Of a DNA stretch of 64,000 nt, positions 7,431-16,961 are shown one piece after another. This DNA comes from Thauera sp. JM12B12 (GTDB lineage Bacteria; Pseudomonadota; Gammaproteobacteria; Burkholderiales; Rhodocyclaceae). Location: NCBI RefSeq assembly GCF_039614725.1, contig NZ_CP154859.1:3720001-3784000 (forward strand), read 5' to 3'. How positions within the stretch are numbered: the first letter of the stretch is position 1; every line of letters begins with the position of its first letter. The notes under the pieces are model-generated. The model was not told where the DNA came from, ran no database searches, and saw only the letters and a list, made by a program, of their open reading frames with translations. The position numbers and the translations under genes are program-made.

Positions 7431-9536
7431 ATGGGACTGAAACTGTTCGCCAGCAAGAAAGCCTCCACCGAGGCGTCCGGCATGGACTCCGCAACCATCA
7501 TCGAGACCACCCCGCGCGCCGCCGCGCCGGCCGCGAGCGTCGGCGCATCCGCCGGCAAGCTGCGCGGCCTGGGCGCGCTGTTCGTGCTGTTCGCTGCCGC
7601 GAGCGCCGGCCTGCTCGTCTACCAGACCCGCGAATCGGCCCTTGCCGCGCTCCAGGTGAGCGCCGCCAGCGAACTGCAGACCTTGTCGCAGCAGATCGCC
7701 AAGTCCGCACAGCTGGTGCGCGGCGGCAATGCCCCCGCGATCGGCGAGCTCGAGCAGACGCGCACCCGCTTCGGCGAACTGCTGCAGACCCTTGAGACCG
7801 GCGGCAGCTTCGCCGGCGACATGCTGCCGCCGGTCCCCGCTCCTGCGCGGGCAGCGCTCGCCACGCTCGGCGACACCTGGAAGCAGACGGCCGCCAGCAC
7901 CGGCCAGCTCGTCGAGCACGGGCAGACCTTCGTCACCCTCGCGACCGCGGTCGACACGCTCAACGCTTCCAGCGTCCCGCTCCTCGAGAGCAGCGACCGC
8001 CTGGTGCGCAGCCTGCTCGCCAGCGGCGGCGAGGCCGACACCGTCGCCGCGGCCTACGGCGTGATCAGCCACGCGCAGCGCGCCACCGCGCACGCCAACG
8101 CGCTCATGCTGGCCGAGGAGGCCGAGCCCGCGATCGCCACCGCGCTCGCCGCCGACACCGACCGCCTGCGCGCCCTCGTCGCCGCGCTCGTCCAGCGCAG
8201 CGCCGGCACCGCACACCGCGAGCTGGCCGCCAACATCGAGGCCGGCGCCGGCTCCACCCTGCTCGCCGCCAACGACATCGTCGCCAGCGCCGCGCCGCTG
8301 CTGCAGGCCAAGGAAGCCGCCACCCGGATCATCCGCGACTCGGCTTCGCTGCTCGACGGCAGCGCGGCGGTCAGCGCGGCCCTCACGCGCGGCGCCGGCG
8401 GCTTCGGCACGCTGCACCTCGCCGCGGCCCTGAGCGCCGTGCTCGCCCTGCTCTCGCTGCTGCAGATGGCGCGCACTTACGGCGCCGACGTGGCCGTGCG
8501 CCGACGCGAGAGCGAGCAGCAGCGCCAGCAGGCGGAAGACGAGCGCAACCTCACCCAGCAGGCGATCCTGCGCCTGATGAACGAGATGGGTGACCTCGCC
8601 GACGGCGACCTCACCATCCGCGCCACCGTCACCGAGGACATCACCGGCGCGATCGCCGACTCGGTCAACTACACCATCGAGGAGCTCTCGGTGCTGGTGC
8701 GCCGCATCAACGACGCCGCCACGCGCGTGACCGCCGCCACCGAGTCCGCCCGGCGCACCTCCACCGAGCTGCTCGCCGCCACCGAGCGCCAGTCGCAGGA
8801 GATCGAGGAGGCGGGCGCCTCCGCCGAACGCATGGCGCTGTCGATGACCGAGTCCTCCGAGCGGGCGCTGCAGTCGGCCCAGGTCGCGCGCCGCTCGCTC
8901 GACGCCGCGCGCAAGGGCGCGGACGCGGTGGAGAACACCATCCGTGGCATGAACGACATCCGCGCCCAGATCCAGGAGACCGCCAAGCGCATCAAGCGCC
9001 TCGGCGAGTCCTCGCAGGAGATCGGCGAGATCGTCGAGCTCATCTCCGACATCACCGAGCAGACCAACGTACTCGCCCTCAACGCCGCCATCCAGGCCGC
9101 CTCGGCCGGTGAAGCCGGTCGCGGCTTCACCGTCGTGGCCGAAGAGGTGCAGCGCCTGGCCGAACGCTCGGCCGAGGCCACCAAGCAGATCGCCGCCATC
9201 GTCAAGACCATCCAGACCGACACCCAGGACGCCGTCGGCGCGATGGAGAACGCCACCCGCAACGTGGTCGAGGGCGCCCAGCTCTCCGACGCCGCGGGCC
9301 AGGCGCTGGCCGAGATCGGCCAGGTATCGACAGAGACGGCGCAGCTGATCGAACGGATCTCGGCCGACACCCAGGACCAGGCCGCGACCGCCGGGCGCGT
9401 GGCGGCGACGATGAAGGACATCCTCGCGGTGACCGAGCAGACCTCGCTCGGCACCCGCCAGACCGCGGTATCGATCGGCCAGCTCGCCGAACTCGCCGTC
9501 GAGCTGAAGGGCTCGGTGTCGGGCTTCAAGGTCTGA
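7431..9536 (+). CDS. pilJ: Methyl-accepting chemoreceptor PilJ
   Basis: The 701-residue receptor has an N-terminal membrane helix (about 45-63, [18 protein letters not shown]), a PilJ-type periplasmic helical region, a second membrane segment around residues 325-345, a HAMP-like linker and a long MCP signalling coiled coil. The hairpin tip [20 protein letters not shown] and [20 protein letters not shown] are close to the universal MCP consensus. The [10 protein letters not shown] start lies far inside the longest open frame, because the earlier codons overlap pilI. In Pseudomonas, PilJ senses surface contact through pilin and feeds ChpA. chpA starts 26 bp downstream. Confidence 0.94.
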   Translation: MGLKLFASKKASTEASGMDSATIIETTPRAAAPAASVGASAGKLRGLGALFVLFAAASAGLLVYQTRESALAALQVSAASELQTLSQQIAKSAQLVRGGNAPAIGELEQTRTRFGELLQTLETGGSFAGDMLPPVPAPARAALATLGDTWKQTAASTGQLVEHGQTFVTLATAVDTLNASSVPLLESSDRLVRSLLASGGEADTVAAAYGVISHAQRATAHANALMLAEEAEPAIATALAADTDRLRALVAALVQRSAGTAHRELAANIEAGAGSTLLAANDIVASAAPLLQAKEAATRIIRDSASLLDGSAAVSAALTRGAGGFGTLHLAAALSAVLALLSLLQMARTYGADVAVRRRESEQQRQQAEDERNLTQQAILRLMNEMGDLADGDLTIRATVTEDITGAIADSVNYTIEELSVLVRRINDAATRVTAATESARRTSTELLAATERQSQEIEEAGASAERMALSMTESSERALQSAQVARRSLDAARKGADAVENTIRGMNDIRAQIQETAKRIKRLGESSQEIGEIVELISDITEQTNVLALNAAIQAASAGEAGRGFTVVAEEVQRLAERSAEATKQIAAIVKTIQTDTQDAVGAMENATRNVVEGAQLSDAAGQALAEIGQVSTETAQLIERISADTQDQAATAGRVAATMKDILAVTEQTSLGTRQTAVSIGQLAELAVELKGSVSGFKV

Positions 9537-9562
9537 GCCGGCGGTTGCGGGGAGCGACCAGC

Positions 9563-12500
9563 ATGACACACGCCAACGAACCGGACCTGGGTCCGCTGAC
9601 CTGGGTCAAGGGCGAGATCGACGCGGCGCTGGAGCGGGCCCGCGAGGCGCTCGCGCAGGGCGACGCGGGCAGCGATGGAGCGGGTCTGCAATTCGCCCAG
9701 ACCCATGTGCACCAGGTACGCGGCGCGCTCGCCATCGTCGGGCTCGACGGCCTGACCCAGTTCACCGACATGCTCGAGCAGCTGCTCGGCGAGATGAGCC
9801 GCGAGGTCGTGCCTGCCGACGCTGCCCGGCGCGCGCTGGCGCGACGCGCGCTGGCGGTGATCGGCAACTATCTCGAGGAACTCGCCCACGGCGCGCCGGA
9901 CCAGGCGCTGCGGCTGGCGGACGCCTACATGGAGCTGGCGGCCGCCCGCGGGCAGAAGGACGTCAGTCCGGCCGACCTCTTCCACCCCGACCTCACGCGC
10001 CGTCCGCCCGCACGCGCGGCAAGCGCCGCCACACCGGATGACGTGCACGCCGCGCTGCGCGGCGCGCGCACCCGCTTCGAACGCGGCCTGCTCGACTGGC
10101 TGCGCAAGGGTAGCGCCGGCGGGGGCGCGCGCACCATGCGCGAGGCCATCGCCGAAGTCGAGGCGCTGCAGCCGACGCCCGCCGCACGCGTGCTGTGGTG
10201 GGCGAGCCTGGCCTTCTACGATGCGCTGATCGAAGGCAGCCTGGCCCCAGAGCCGGCGGTCAAACGTCTGTGCACCCAGATCGACGCCCAGTTCCGCCGC
10301 CTGCTCTCCGGCACACCCACGGTCCCCGACCGCCTGCTGCGCGAGCTGCTCTACCAGATCGCACGCTGCCCGGCGCACACCGAGCAGCAACGCGCCGTGC
10401 ACGCCTGCTGGCAGCTCGACGCCCTGTTGCCCGAGGCGGGCCTGGGGGTGAGCGGCACGCCGAGCGCCCCCCTGCTCGACACGCTCCAGCGCCAGCTCGG
10501 CGCCGCGCGCGCGCACTGGGACGACTTCTGCGCCGGCACCGCGGTCGCCCTCGCGCACTTCGAGGACGCCCTCGCCGCGATGGAGGCCCCGGCGGCAGCG
10601 CTCGCGCGCCCGCGCGCTCAGGCGCTGGTCGCAGCGCTGCTCGAGTTCGCGCGCTGGCTGCGGCGCGACCCGCTGCAGTTTGCCGACGCCGCCGCGATGG
10701 AGGTCGCCACCGCGCTGCTGCTGCTCGAGGCCGGACTCGAGCGCCGCCCCCCCGACCCGGGCTTCGCTGCCCGCGTGGACGCCATGGTGGAGCGCCTGCA
10801 CGCGCTGCAGCGCGGCGAAACGCCGAGCGTCGAGGCCGGCGATGCGGTACGTGCCGGTGCCGCGCCGGCCGCGGAGAAGGCCCTGCTCGAGCAGCTGTCG
10901 AAGGAGATGCTGGTCAGCCTCGGCCACGTCGAACAGGCGCTCGACGGCTTCTTCCGCAACCCCAGCCGGCGCGAGCCGTTGCTGCAACTGCACCAACCCC
11001 TGCAGCAGATCGTCGGCGCGCTCAGCGTGCTGGGTGAAACCGATGCGCTCGCGCTGGTGCGTGACGCGGCGGTCAGGATCGCCGGTCTCGCGCGCGAGGA
11101 CAGCACCGCCGGGCAGGCCGAGTTCGAGGCCCTCGCCCACCAGCTGTCCGCACTCGGCTTCCACATCGAGGCACTGCCCCGCGGCGGCGCGCCGCTGCAA
11201 GACCTGCTCGGGGCGCGCCCGACCACGGCGGCGGCACCCGAGCTGCCCACCCCCGAGCTGCCCGCGCCTGACCTCGCCGCACCCGAACTCGCTGCGCCCG
11301 AACTCGCTGCGCCCGAACTCGCTGCGCCCGACTTCGCTGCGCCCGACCTCGTTCCGACCGAAGCGGTCGTCGAGCCCGTCGTCGCCCCGCTCGCCGAGCC
11401 CCTCTTCGAGCCGCTTTTCGAGCCCATCGGCGAGTCCCTTTCCGAGTCCCCCCCTGACGAGCTCCCCGAGATTCTCGTGGACGCGGAAGCCTTTGCGGAT
11501 GCCGCAGGGCCCCAGCCGCAGCCCTTCGACAGCGAGGCGACCCGGCCCGAGGACTTCATGGCCACGGCGAACGATTCCGCCGCACCCGAAGCCGCTCCCG
11601 CATTCGACGAGCCTTCCGCCCCGGGCGCCGGCGAGGACCTCGAACTCGAGCTCATCGAGACCCTGGAAGAGCTCGAGCCCACCGCCGAAGCGCCCGCGCT
11701 GCCACGGCTCACCGCGACGGACGCTGCGGCGCCTGCGGCCCCGCCCGCCGCGACCGCGCAGGCCGATGCGGGGATCGACGCCGAACTGCTCGCGATCTTC
11801 ATCGAGGAGGCGGTCGACGTCCTCGCCACCGTCGCCACGCAGCTCCAGACCCTGCGCGCCGATCCGCGGGCGAACGAGGCTCTGGTGACGATCCGCCGCG
11901 GCTTCCACACGCTCAAGGGCAGCGGGCGCATGGTCGGCCTGGCCGAACTGGGCGAGACCGCCTGGGCCGTCGAGCAGACGCTCAACCGCTGGCTGCAGCT
12001 CGACTGGACGATCACCGCCCCGCTGCTCGACTTCATCGCGATGGGCCACGAGGTGTTCTCCGCGTGGGTCGCCCGGCTGCAGGCGGGCGACCCACGCGGG
12101 GTGGACGACGAGGCCCTGCTCGCCGAGGCCGCACGCCTGCGCGAAGCGGACACCGCGCCCGTGGCCCCCGCGCCCGCCCCGGCAACGGCAGCGGAGGCCG
12201 CGCTCCCCGAGATCCCCGCACCGGAGGCCGCGGCAGAGACCGAAGGCGAATCGGCGCCCGAAGCCACGGCGAGCGAACTGCTGATCGAGAGCGCGGACTT
12301 CGTCATCGAGGGCGAACTCGGTTTCGCCGCGCCCCCGGAAGCGGAGTCGCCTCTGCTGGCGACCGAGCCGGCGGGCGCGACCGGCGAACCGGGCGCGAAG
12401 GCCAGCGACGAGGCCCCTGCCGGAGACGACGCGACGCCCCCCCCGGAGGCGCCAGCGACCGCAGCGCCCGCGTACGTGCCCGAGGCCGCCGAGGTCGAGC

Positions 12501-15445
12501 CCCCCGACTCGATCCGGATCGGCGACGTCGAACTCTCGCGCGCGCTCTACGAACTCTATTGCAGCGAAGCCCGCCAGCATCTCGACACCCTGGCCGACGA
12601 ACTGCGCCAGCTCGCCGCCAACCCGCGTCCGCCCGCGAAGGCAGCGCTGCGGGCAGCGCATACGCTCGCCGGAATCTCCGGCACGGCACGCTTGCCCGCG
12701 CCCCACCAGCTTGGACGCGCCCTCGAGCATGCGATGGAGCGCCTGGCCGAACGCGCAGCGATCGCCCAGCCGGGGCAGCTCGAGCGCTTCGACCAGGCCG
12801 TACGCGCCCTCGAGGCCATGCTCGGCGACGTGCTCGCGGCCCGCCTGCCGGCGCCGCAACCGGAGCTCATCGCCGCACTCGAAGCCGCAGACGACCTGCC
12901 CTGCGACGCGCCCCCCGCGACCGCACCCGCTGCCGAACGGGCATACACGGCGGCGGGAGCCCCCGCGCCCGAGCCGGAGGACCTGCTCGAAGCGGATTTC
13001 GTGACCGACCTCGAGACCGAGGCCGCGCCCGAGTTCGGCGCCAGCCTCGAGACCAACCTCGAAACCGACTTCGAAACCGCCGTCACCTCCGACCTCGAAG
13101 CCGAGTTCGAGCCCCTCGCGGAAGGCAGCGCCTGGGCGCCCGCCGAAGCGCGCCGACCGACTGAAGCGGAGGCCGCGGCCGAATCCGCCCCGGCCGTCAG
13201 CGATGACATCGATCACGACCTGCTGCCGATCTTCCTCGAGGAAGCCGCCGAGACCCTGACCGAACTCCACGCCCTGCTGCGCCGCTGGCGCGACGAACCG
13301 GACGCGGCCGATGCCTCCCGGCAGGTCGCACGCCTGCTGCACTCGCTCAAGGGCAGCGCGCGCATGGCCGGCGCGATGAGCCTGGGCGCACACCTGCACC
13401 AGCTCGAGTCGCAGCTCGAGGACGGCCTGTCGACTCGGCAGGCGGCCGCAGTCCTCGCCGACACGCTCGCCCATGGCCTCGATCGCTGCGAGCAGATGAT
13501 CGACACCCTCGCGCTCGGCGAGCGCGCAGCCCCCGCCGCCGCGTCGCAGCCCGCCACGAGCGCGAAGACCGGCGCCGGAGCGGCGGCCGCCCAAGGGGAC
13601 GACGCCGAGTCGCTCGCCAGCCCGACGCTGCGCGTGCGCGCGGAGCGGGTCGACCGCTTCGTGAACCAGGCCGGCGAGATCGGCGTCGCCCGCAGCCGCA
13701 TCGATGGCGAGCTGCGCACGCTGCGCCGCTCGCTGCTCGACCTCACCGAGAACGTCATCCGCCTGCGCAACCAGCTGCGCGAGGTCGAGATCCAGGCCGA
13801 AGTGCAGATGCAATCGCGCATCGCCCACGCCGGCGCGCATGCGGGCGACTTCGACCCGCTCGAGCTCGACCGCTACACCCGCCTGCAGGAGCTGACGCGG
13901 ATGATGGCGGAGAGCGTCAACGACGTGACCACCGTGCAGCAGAACCTGCTGCACAACCTCGACGGCGCCGACCTCGCGCTCAACAGCCAGGCGCGCATGG
14001 CCCGCGAACTGCAGCAGGGGCTGATGCAGGTGCGCATGCTGCCCTTCGACAGCCTCGCCAGCCGGCTCTACCGCGTGGTGCGGCAGAGCGCACGCGAGCT
14101 CGGCAAGCGCGCCACGCTCGACCTGCGCGGCGGCCGCATCGAGATCGACCGCAGCGTGCTCGAACAGATGGCCGCGCCGCTCGAACACCTGCTGCGCAAC
14201 GCGGTTGCCCACGGCATCGAGCCCCCTGCCGCACGCAGCGCCGCCGGCAAGCCCGAGACCGGCATCATCGAGCTCACGGTGAGCCAGGAAGGCAACGAGA
14301 TCGCGATCACGATCGCCGACGACGGCGCCGGGCTCGACCTCGAGCGCATCGCCGCCCGCGCCCGCGAGCGCGGGCTGCTCGGCGCCGACGAGCACCCCGA
14401 CGAGCGCCGCCTCACCAACCTCATCTTCGTCTCCGGCTTCAGCACAGCGACCGAGCTCTCTGCCGTCTCCGGACGCGGCGTCGGCATGGACGTGGTGAAG
14501 GCGCAGACCGCCGCCGCCGGCGGCCGGGTGGACGTGAGCAGCCGACGCGGCGAAGGCACGCGCTTCTCGATCCGCCTGCCGCTCACGCTCGCGGTCACCC
14601 AGGCGCTGCTCGTGCAGGGCGGCGGGCGCACCTGGGCGATCCCATCGAACATGGTCGTGCAGGCGATGGAGCTCAAGCCCGACGCCTTGCGCAGCATGCA
14701 GGAGGCGCACGGCATCGACTGGCAGGGCGAGCACTATCCCTACCGCTACCTGCCGCGCCTGCTCGGCGACCGCGAGGCGCGCCCGGAAGAGCAGCGCTAC
14801 AACTGGGTGCTGCTGCTGCGCGCCGGGGCACAGACCCTGGCCCTGCATGTGGATGGGCTACGCGGCAACCAGGAGATCATCGTCAAGAACGCCGGCCCGC
14901 AGCTCACCCGCATCGTCGGCATGACGGGCGCCACCGTGCTCGGCGACGGCGAGATCGTGCTGATCCTCAACCCGGTTGCACTCGCCAGCCGCGGCCTGGC
15001 CGAGGAGGTCGAGGGTCTGGGCCTGGACTCGCCCGCCGCCGAGGCGCCGCCGCCGCTGCACCTGCCGACGGTGATGGTGGTCGACGATTCGCTCACCGTG
15101 CGCAAGATCACCGGCCGCCTGCTCGAGCGCGAGGGCTACCGCGTGATCACCGCGAAGGACGGCGTCGATGCGCTCGAGCAGCTGCTCGACACCCTGCCCG
15201 ACGTCGTACTGTCGGACATCGAGATGCCGCGCATGGACGGCTTCGACCTCGTGCGCAACATCCGCGCAGACGCCCGCCTCGCCCATCTGCCGGTGATCAT
15301 GATCACCTCCCGGCTGGCCGAGAAGCACCGGCGCTACGCCGAGGAGGTCGGTGCCAACCACTACCTGGGCAAGCCGTATCAGGAAGAGGAGCTCCTGGAA
15401 CTGGTGGCGGGTTACACGCAGGGCCCCGCGCCGTCACCGCACTGA
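9563..15445 (+). CDS. chpA: Hybrid CheA-type histidine kinase ChpA
   Basis: This is a very large (1960-residue) multidomain kinase controlling pilus activity. His phosphotransfer-like domains have candidate His at residue 50 (VHQVRGALAIVG), 782 (FHTLKGSGRMVG), 1033 (AHTLAGISGTARL) and 1260 (LHSLKGSARMAG); another HPT-like stretch around 480 lacks an obvious site. After these come a dimerisation helix, an HATPase domain (HLLRNAVAHGIE, about 1545, and GRGVGMDVV), a CheW-like domain and a C-terminal receiver with phosphoacceptor Asp1885 (DVVLSDIEMPRMDG). Ala/Pro/Glu-rich linkers join the domains, one built from 15-bp tandem repeats. It is smaller than Pseudomonas ChpA in HPT number. The start MTHANEPDLG follows GGGGAGCGACC. 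No methyltransferase or methylesterase gene follows. Confidence 0.93.
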   Translation: MTHANEPDLGPLTWVKGEIDAALERAREALAQGDAGSDGAGLQFAQTHVHQVRGALAIVGLDGLTQFTDMLEQLLGEMSREVVPADAARRALARRALAVIGNYLEELAHGAPDQALRLADAYMELAAARGQKDVSPADLFHPDLTRRPPARAASAATPDDVHAALRGARTRFERGLLDWLRKGSAGGGARTMREAIAEVEALQPTPAARVLWWASLAFYDALIEGSLAPEPAVKRLCTQIDAQFRRLLSGTPTVPDRLLRELLYQIARCPAHTEQQRAVHACWQLDALLPEAGLGVSGTPSAPLLDTLQRQLGAARAHWDDFCAGTAVALAHFEDALAAMEAPAAALARPRAQALVAALLEFARWLRRDPLQFADAAAMEVATALLLLEAGLERRPPDPGFAARVDAMVERLHALQRGETPSVEAGDAVRAGAAPAAEKALLEQLSKEMLVSLGHVEQALDGFFRNPSRREPLLQLHQPLQQIVGALSVLGETDALALVRDAAVRIAGLAREDSTAGQAEFEALAHQLSALGFHIEALPRGGAPLQDLLGARPTTAAAPELPTPELPAPDLAAPELAAPELAAPELAAPDFAAPDLVPTEAVVEPVVAPLAEPLFEPLFEPIGESLSESPPDELPEILVDAEAFADAAGPQPQPFDSEATRPEDFMATANDSAAPEAAPAFDEPSAPGAGEDLELELIETLEELEPTAEAPALPRLTATDAAAPAAPPAATAQADAGIDAELLAIFIEEAVDVLATVATQLQTLRADPRANEALVTIRRGFHTLKGSGRMVGLAELGETAWAVEQTLNRWLQLDWTITAPLLDFIAMGHEVFSAWVARLQAGDPRGVDDEALLAEAARLREADTAPVAPAPAPATAAEAALPEIPAPEAAAETEGESAPEATASELLIESADFVIEGELGFAAPPEAESPLLATEPAGATGEPGAKASDEAPAGDDATPPPEAPATAAPAYVPEAAEVEPPDSIRIGDVELSRALYELYCSEARQHLDTLADELRQLAANPRPPAKAALRAAHTLAGISGTARLPAPHQLGRALEHAMERLAERAAIAQPGQLERFDQAVRALEAMLGDVLAARLPAPQPELIAALEAADDLPCDAPPATAPAAERAYTAAGAPAPEPEDLLEADFVTDLETEAAPEFGASLETNLETDFETAVTSDLEAEFEPLAEGSAWAPAEARRPTEAEAAAESAPAVSDDIDHDLLPIFLEEAAETLTELHALLRRWRDEPDAADASRQVARLLHSLKGSARMAGAMSLGAHLHQLESQLEDGLSTRQAAAVLADTLAHGLDRCEQMIDTLALGERAAPAAASQPATSAKTGAGAAAAQGDDAESLASPTLRVRAERVDRFVNQAGEIGVARSRIDGELRTLRRSLLDLTENVIRLRNQLREVEIQAEVQMQSRIAHAGAHAGDFDPLELDRYTRLQELTRMMAESVNDVTTVQQNLLHNLDGADLALNSQARMARELQQGLMQVRMLPFDSLASRLYRVVRQSARELGKRATLDLRGGRIEIDRSVLEQMAAPLEHLLRNAVAHGIEPPAARSAAGKPETGIIELTVSQEGNEIAITIADDGAGLDLERIAARARERGLLGADEHPDERRLTNLIFVSGFSTATELSAVSGRGVGMDVVKAQTAAAGGRVDVSSRRGEGTRFSIRLPLTLAVTQALLVQGGGRTWAIPSNMVVQAMELKPDALRSMQEAHGIDWQGEHYPYRYLPRLLGDREARPEEQRYNWVLLLRAGAQTLALHVDGLRGNQEIIVKNAGPQLTRIVGMTGATVLGDGEIVLILNPVALASRGLAEEVEGLGLDSPAAEAPPPLHLPTVMVVDDSLTVRKITGRLLEREGYRVITAKDGVDALEQLLDTLPDVVLSDIEMPRMDGFDLVRNIRADARLAHLPVIMITSRLAEKHRRYAEEVGANHYLGKPYQEEELLELVAGYTQGPAPSPH
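11267..11356 (+). repeat. 15-bp tandem repeat inside chpA
   Basis: Six consecutive 15-bp units of the CCCGAACTCGCTGCG type encode Ala-Pro-(Glu/Asp)-(Leu/Phe)-Ala/Val repeats in an inter-HPT linker. Units 2-4 (11282-11326) are identical and the outer units differ by a few bases. A second low-complexity run with alternating EP/LF residues follows to about 11450. Identical adjacent units suggest recent slippage or recombination, so the linker length may vary between strains. Confidence 0.85.
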
Positions 15446-15641
15446 GCAGGCGCTTCGCTGCAGGCGCAGGGCTTCCCACGACCGCCCCCCGTGGGAGCGA
15501 CGGTCTGTGGGAGCGGGCTTGCCCGCGAACGTCGCGCTTGATCTTGCGCAATTCGCGGGCAAGCCCGCTCCCACGGTTCGCCCCCTCTCGCCCCGCCCCT
15601 CGTCCCCCCCTCGGCCCCCCTCGCCCTGACGCACGGTCCGA
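15446..15641. other. Convergent spacer between chpA and patB
   Basis: This 196-bp spacer contains the hairpin repeat at 15507-15574 and a C-rich, near-homopyrimidine tail (about 15575-15625). No open frame here is convincing. Confidence 0.6.
15507..15574. repeat. REPIN-type inverted repeat
   Basis: GTGGGAGCGGGCTTGCCCGCGAA at 15507-15529 is repeated as a perfect reverse complement at 15552-15574, leaving a 22-bp loop. Each arm is itself an imperfect palindrome (GCGGGCttGCCCGC). A partial third arm (GTGGGAGCGAC) lies at 15491-15501. The arm sequence closely resembles the REP family known from Pseudomonas and related gammaproteobacteria, and paired inverted REPs of this kind are called REPINs. 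Lying between convergent genes is typical of REPs, and the fold could also act as a terminator or block 3' exonucleases. Confidence 0.85.
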
Positions 15642-16802
15642 TCAGGCGCCCAAGGCGTGTGCCATGCGCGCCAGCGCCGCATCCAGCGTCGACCGCGGGC
15701 AACCAAAGTTCAGACGCACGAAGCCGGGCGCACCGAAGGCCGCCCCGTCCGACAGGCCAACGCCTGCGGCCTCGAAGAAGGCCGCCGGGTCGCTGAGGCC
15801 GCGCGCCGCCATCATCGCCCGACAATCGATCCAGGCCAGGTAGGTCGCCTCGGGCACCGCCATCGTCAGCCCGGGCATCGCCGCCACGGCCTCGACGACG
15901 CGGTCGCGGTTGGCGCGCAGGTAGTCGAGCAGCGCCCGGCGCCAGGCATCGCCGTCGCGATAGGCCGCCTCGGCCGCCACCATGCCGAGCACGTTCACAT
16001 GCGGGACGATGCCGCGCATCGCATGGCGGTAGCGCCGGCGCAGGGCGGCGTCGGGAATCACCGCGAAGGCACAGTAGAGCGCCGGGATGTTCCAGGTCTT
16101 GGACGGCGCCATCAGGGTGATCGTGCGGCCTGCGGTGGCTTCGTCGAGGGCCGCGAGCGGACGGTGCGGGCGGGCTGGGTCGAGCACCAGCCCGCAGTGG
16201 ATCTCGTCCGAGCACACCAGCAGGTCGTGGCGCGCGGCGAAGTCGGCCAGCCGGCGCAGTTCGGCATCGTCGAACACGCGGCCTACCGGGTTGTGCGGGC
16301 TGCACAGTAGCAACAGGCGGGTGGAAGGCGTGCAGGCGGCCTCGAGCGCGTCCCAGTCCCACTGCCAGCGCCCGTCGCGCAGCACGAGCTCGACGCGCTG
16401 CAGGACGCGGCCGGTGTGGGCGGGTGCGCCGAGGAAGGGCGGATACACCGGGGTGGCGGTGAGCACGCCGTCGCCGGGCTGGCCGGCGATCGCGCAGGCG
16501 AGGTTGAAGCCGGCGACGACACCGGGCAGCCACACCAGCCAGTCGGGCTGGATGGTCCAGCCGTGGTCGCGCTGCAGGCCGTCGACCACCGCGTCGATCA
16601 GGGACGGCCAGGCGTCGGTGTAACCGAACACGCCGTGGTCGATGCGCCGGTGCAGGGCGTCGATGACGACGGGCGGGGCGGCGAAGTCCATGTCGGCGAC
16701 CCACAACGGCAGCACGTCGCGGCCGGCGTAGCGGCCCCATTTCTCGCTCGGGAGGCTGCGGCGGTCGATGAGGCGGTCGAAGTCGAAGGCAGGGGCGGTC
16801 AT
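15642..16802 (-). CDS. patB: PatB/MalY-type PLP C-S lyase (cystathionine beta-lyase)
   Basis: The 386-residue fold-type I aminotransferase-like protein has the MalY/PatB N-terminal hallmark (FDFDRLIDRRSLPSEKWG, then LPLWVADMDFAAPP), the PLP-contacting CSPHNPVGR and SDEIHCGLVL motifs, and the Schiff-base Lys in MAPSKTWNIPAL. Members of this family cleave cystathionine or other cysteine S-conjugates to pyruvate, ammonia and a thiol in the cytoplasm. MTAPAFDFD is chosen as start because it matches the family N-terminus. A possible -10 box, GACAAT, lies at 16836-16841 on the minus strand. The physiological substrate cannot be told from sequence, and the neighbours (phrB, chpA) give no clue. Confidence 0.88.
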   Translation of the reverse strand: MTAPAFDFDRLIDRRSLPSEKWGRYAGRDVLPLWVADMDFAAPPVVIDALHRRIDHGVFGYTDAWPSLIDAVVDGLQRDHGWTIQPDWLVWLPGVVAGFNLACAIAGQPGDGVLTATPVYPPFLGAPAHTGRVLQRVELVLRDGRWQWDWDALEAACTPSTRLLLLCSPHNPVGRVFDDAELRRLADFAARHDLLVCSDEIHCGLVLDPARPHRPLAALDEATAGRTITLMAPSKTWNIPALYCAFAVIPDAALRRRYRHAMRGIVPHVNVLGMVAAEAAYRDGDAWRRALLDYLRANRDRVVEAVAAMPGLTMAVPEATYLAWIDCRAMMAARGLSDPAAFFEAAGVGLSDGAAFGAPGFVRLNFGCPRSTLDAALARMAHALGA

Positions 16803-16961
16803 GGCGGGGCGTCCGGTGCGAGGTGACGGGGCGTCATTGTCCTGCATTCGGACGCGGACGAGGCGCTCGGGGGACGGCTGGCGCGGCTGCGATCCGCGCG
16901 GGAGCGGGGTGGCGGGCGCCGCCTGCACTCGCGGCCCTTCGTGGGCGGATGAACCGCGGCC

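Noticed and set aside
7128..9569. An 813-codon minus-strand frame opposite pilJ
   Set aside because: Antisense shadow of a receptor gene with clear MCP motifs.
11267..11356. Possible CRISPR-like array from 15-bp repeats
   Set aside because: The units are contiguous without spacers, in frame and encode a Pro/Ala/Glu linker.
8669..14848. A 2059-codon open frame on the minus strand opposite pilJ and chpA
   Set aside because: Antisense to well-supported genes; its protein is Gly/Arg/Ala-rich without domains. In a very GC-rich genome the complementary frame stays open by codon bias.
15575..15625. C-rich tail after the REPIN as a possible G-quadruplex or regulatory site
   Set aside because: Runs of C exist, but the spacing is irregular and it lies between convergent gene ends; no function is supported.
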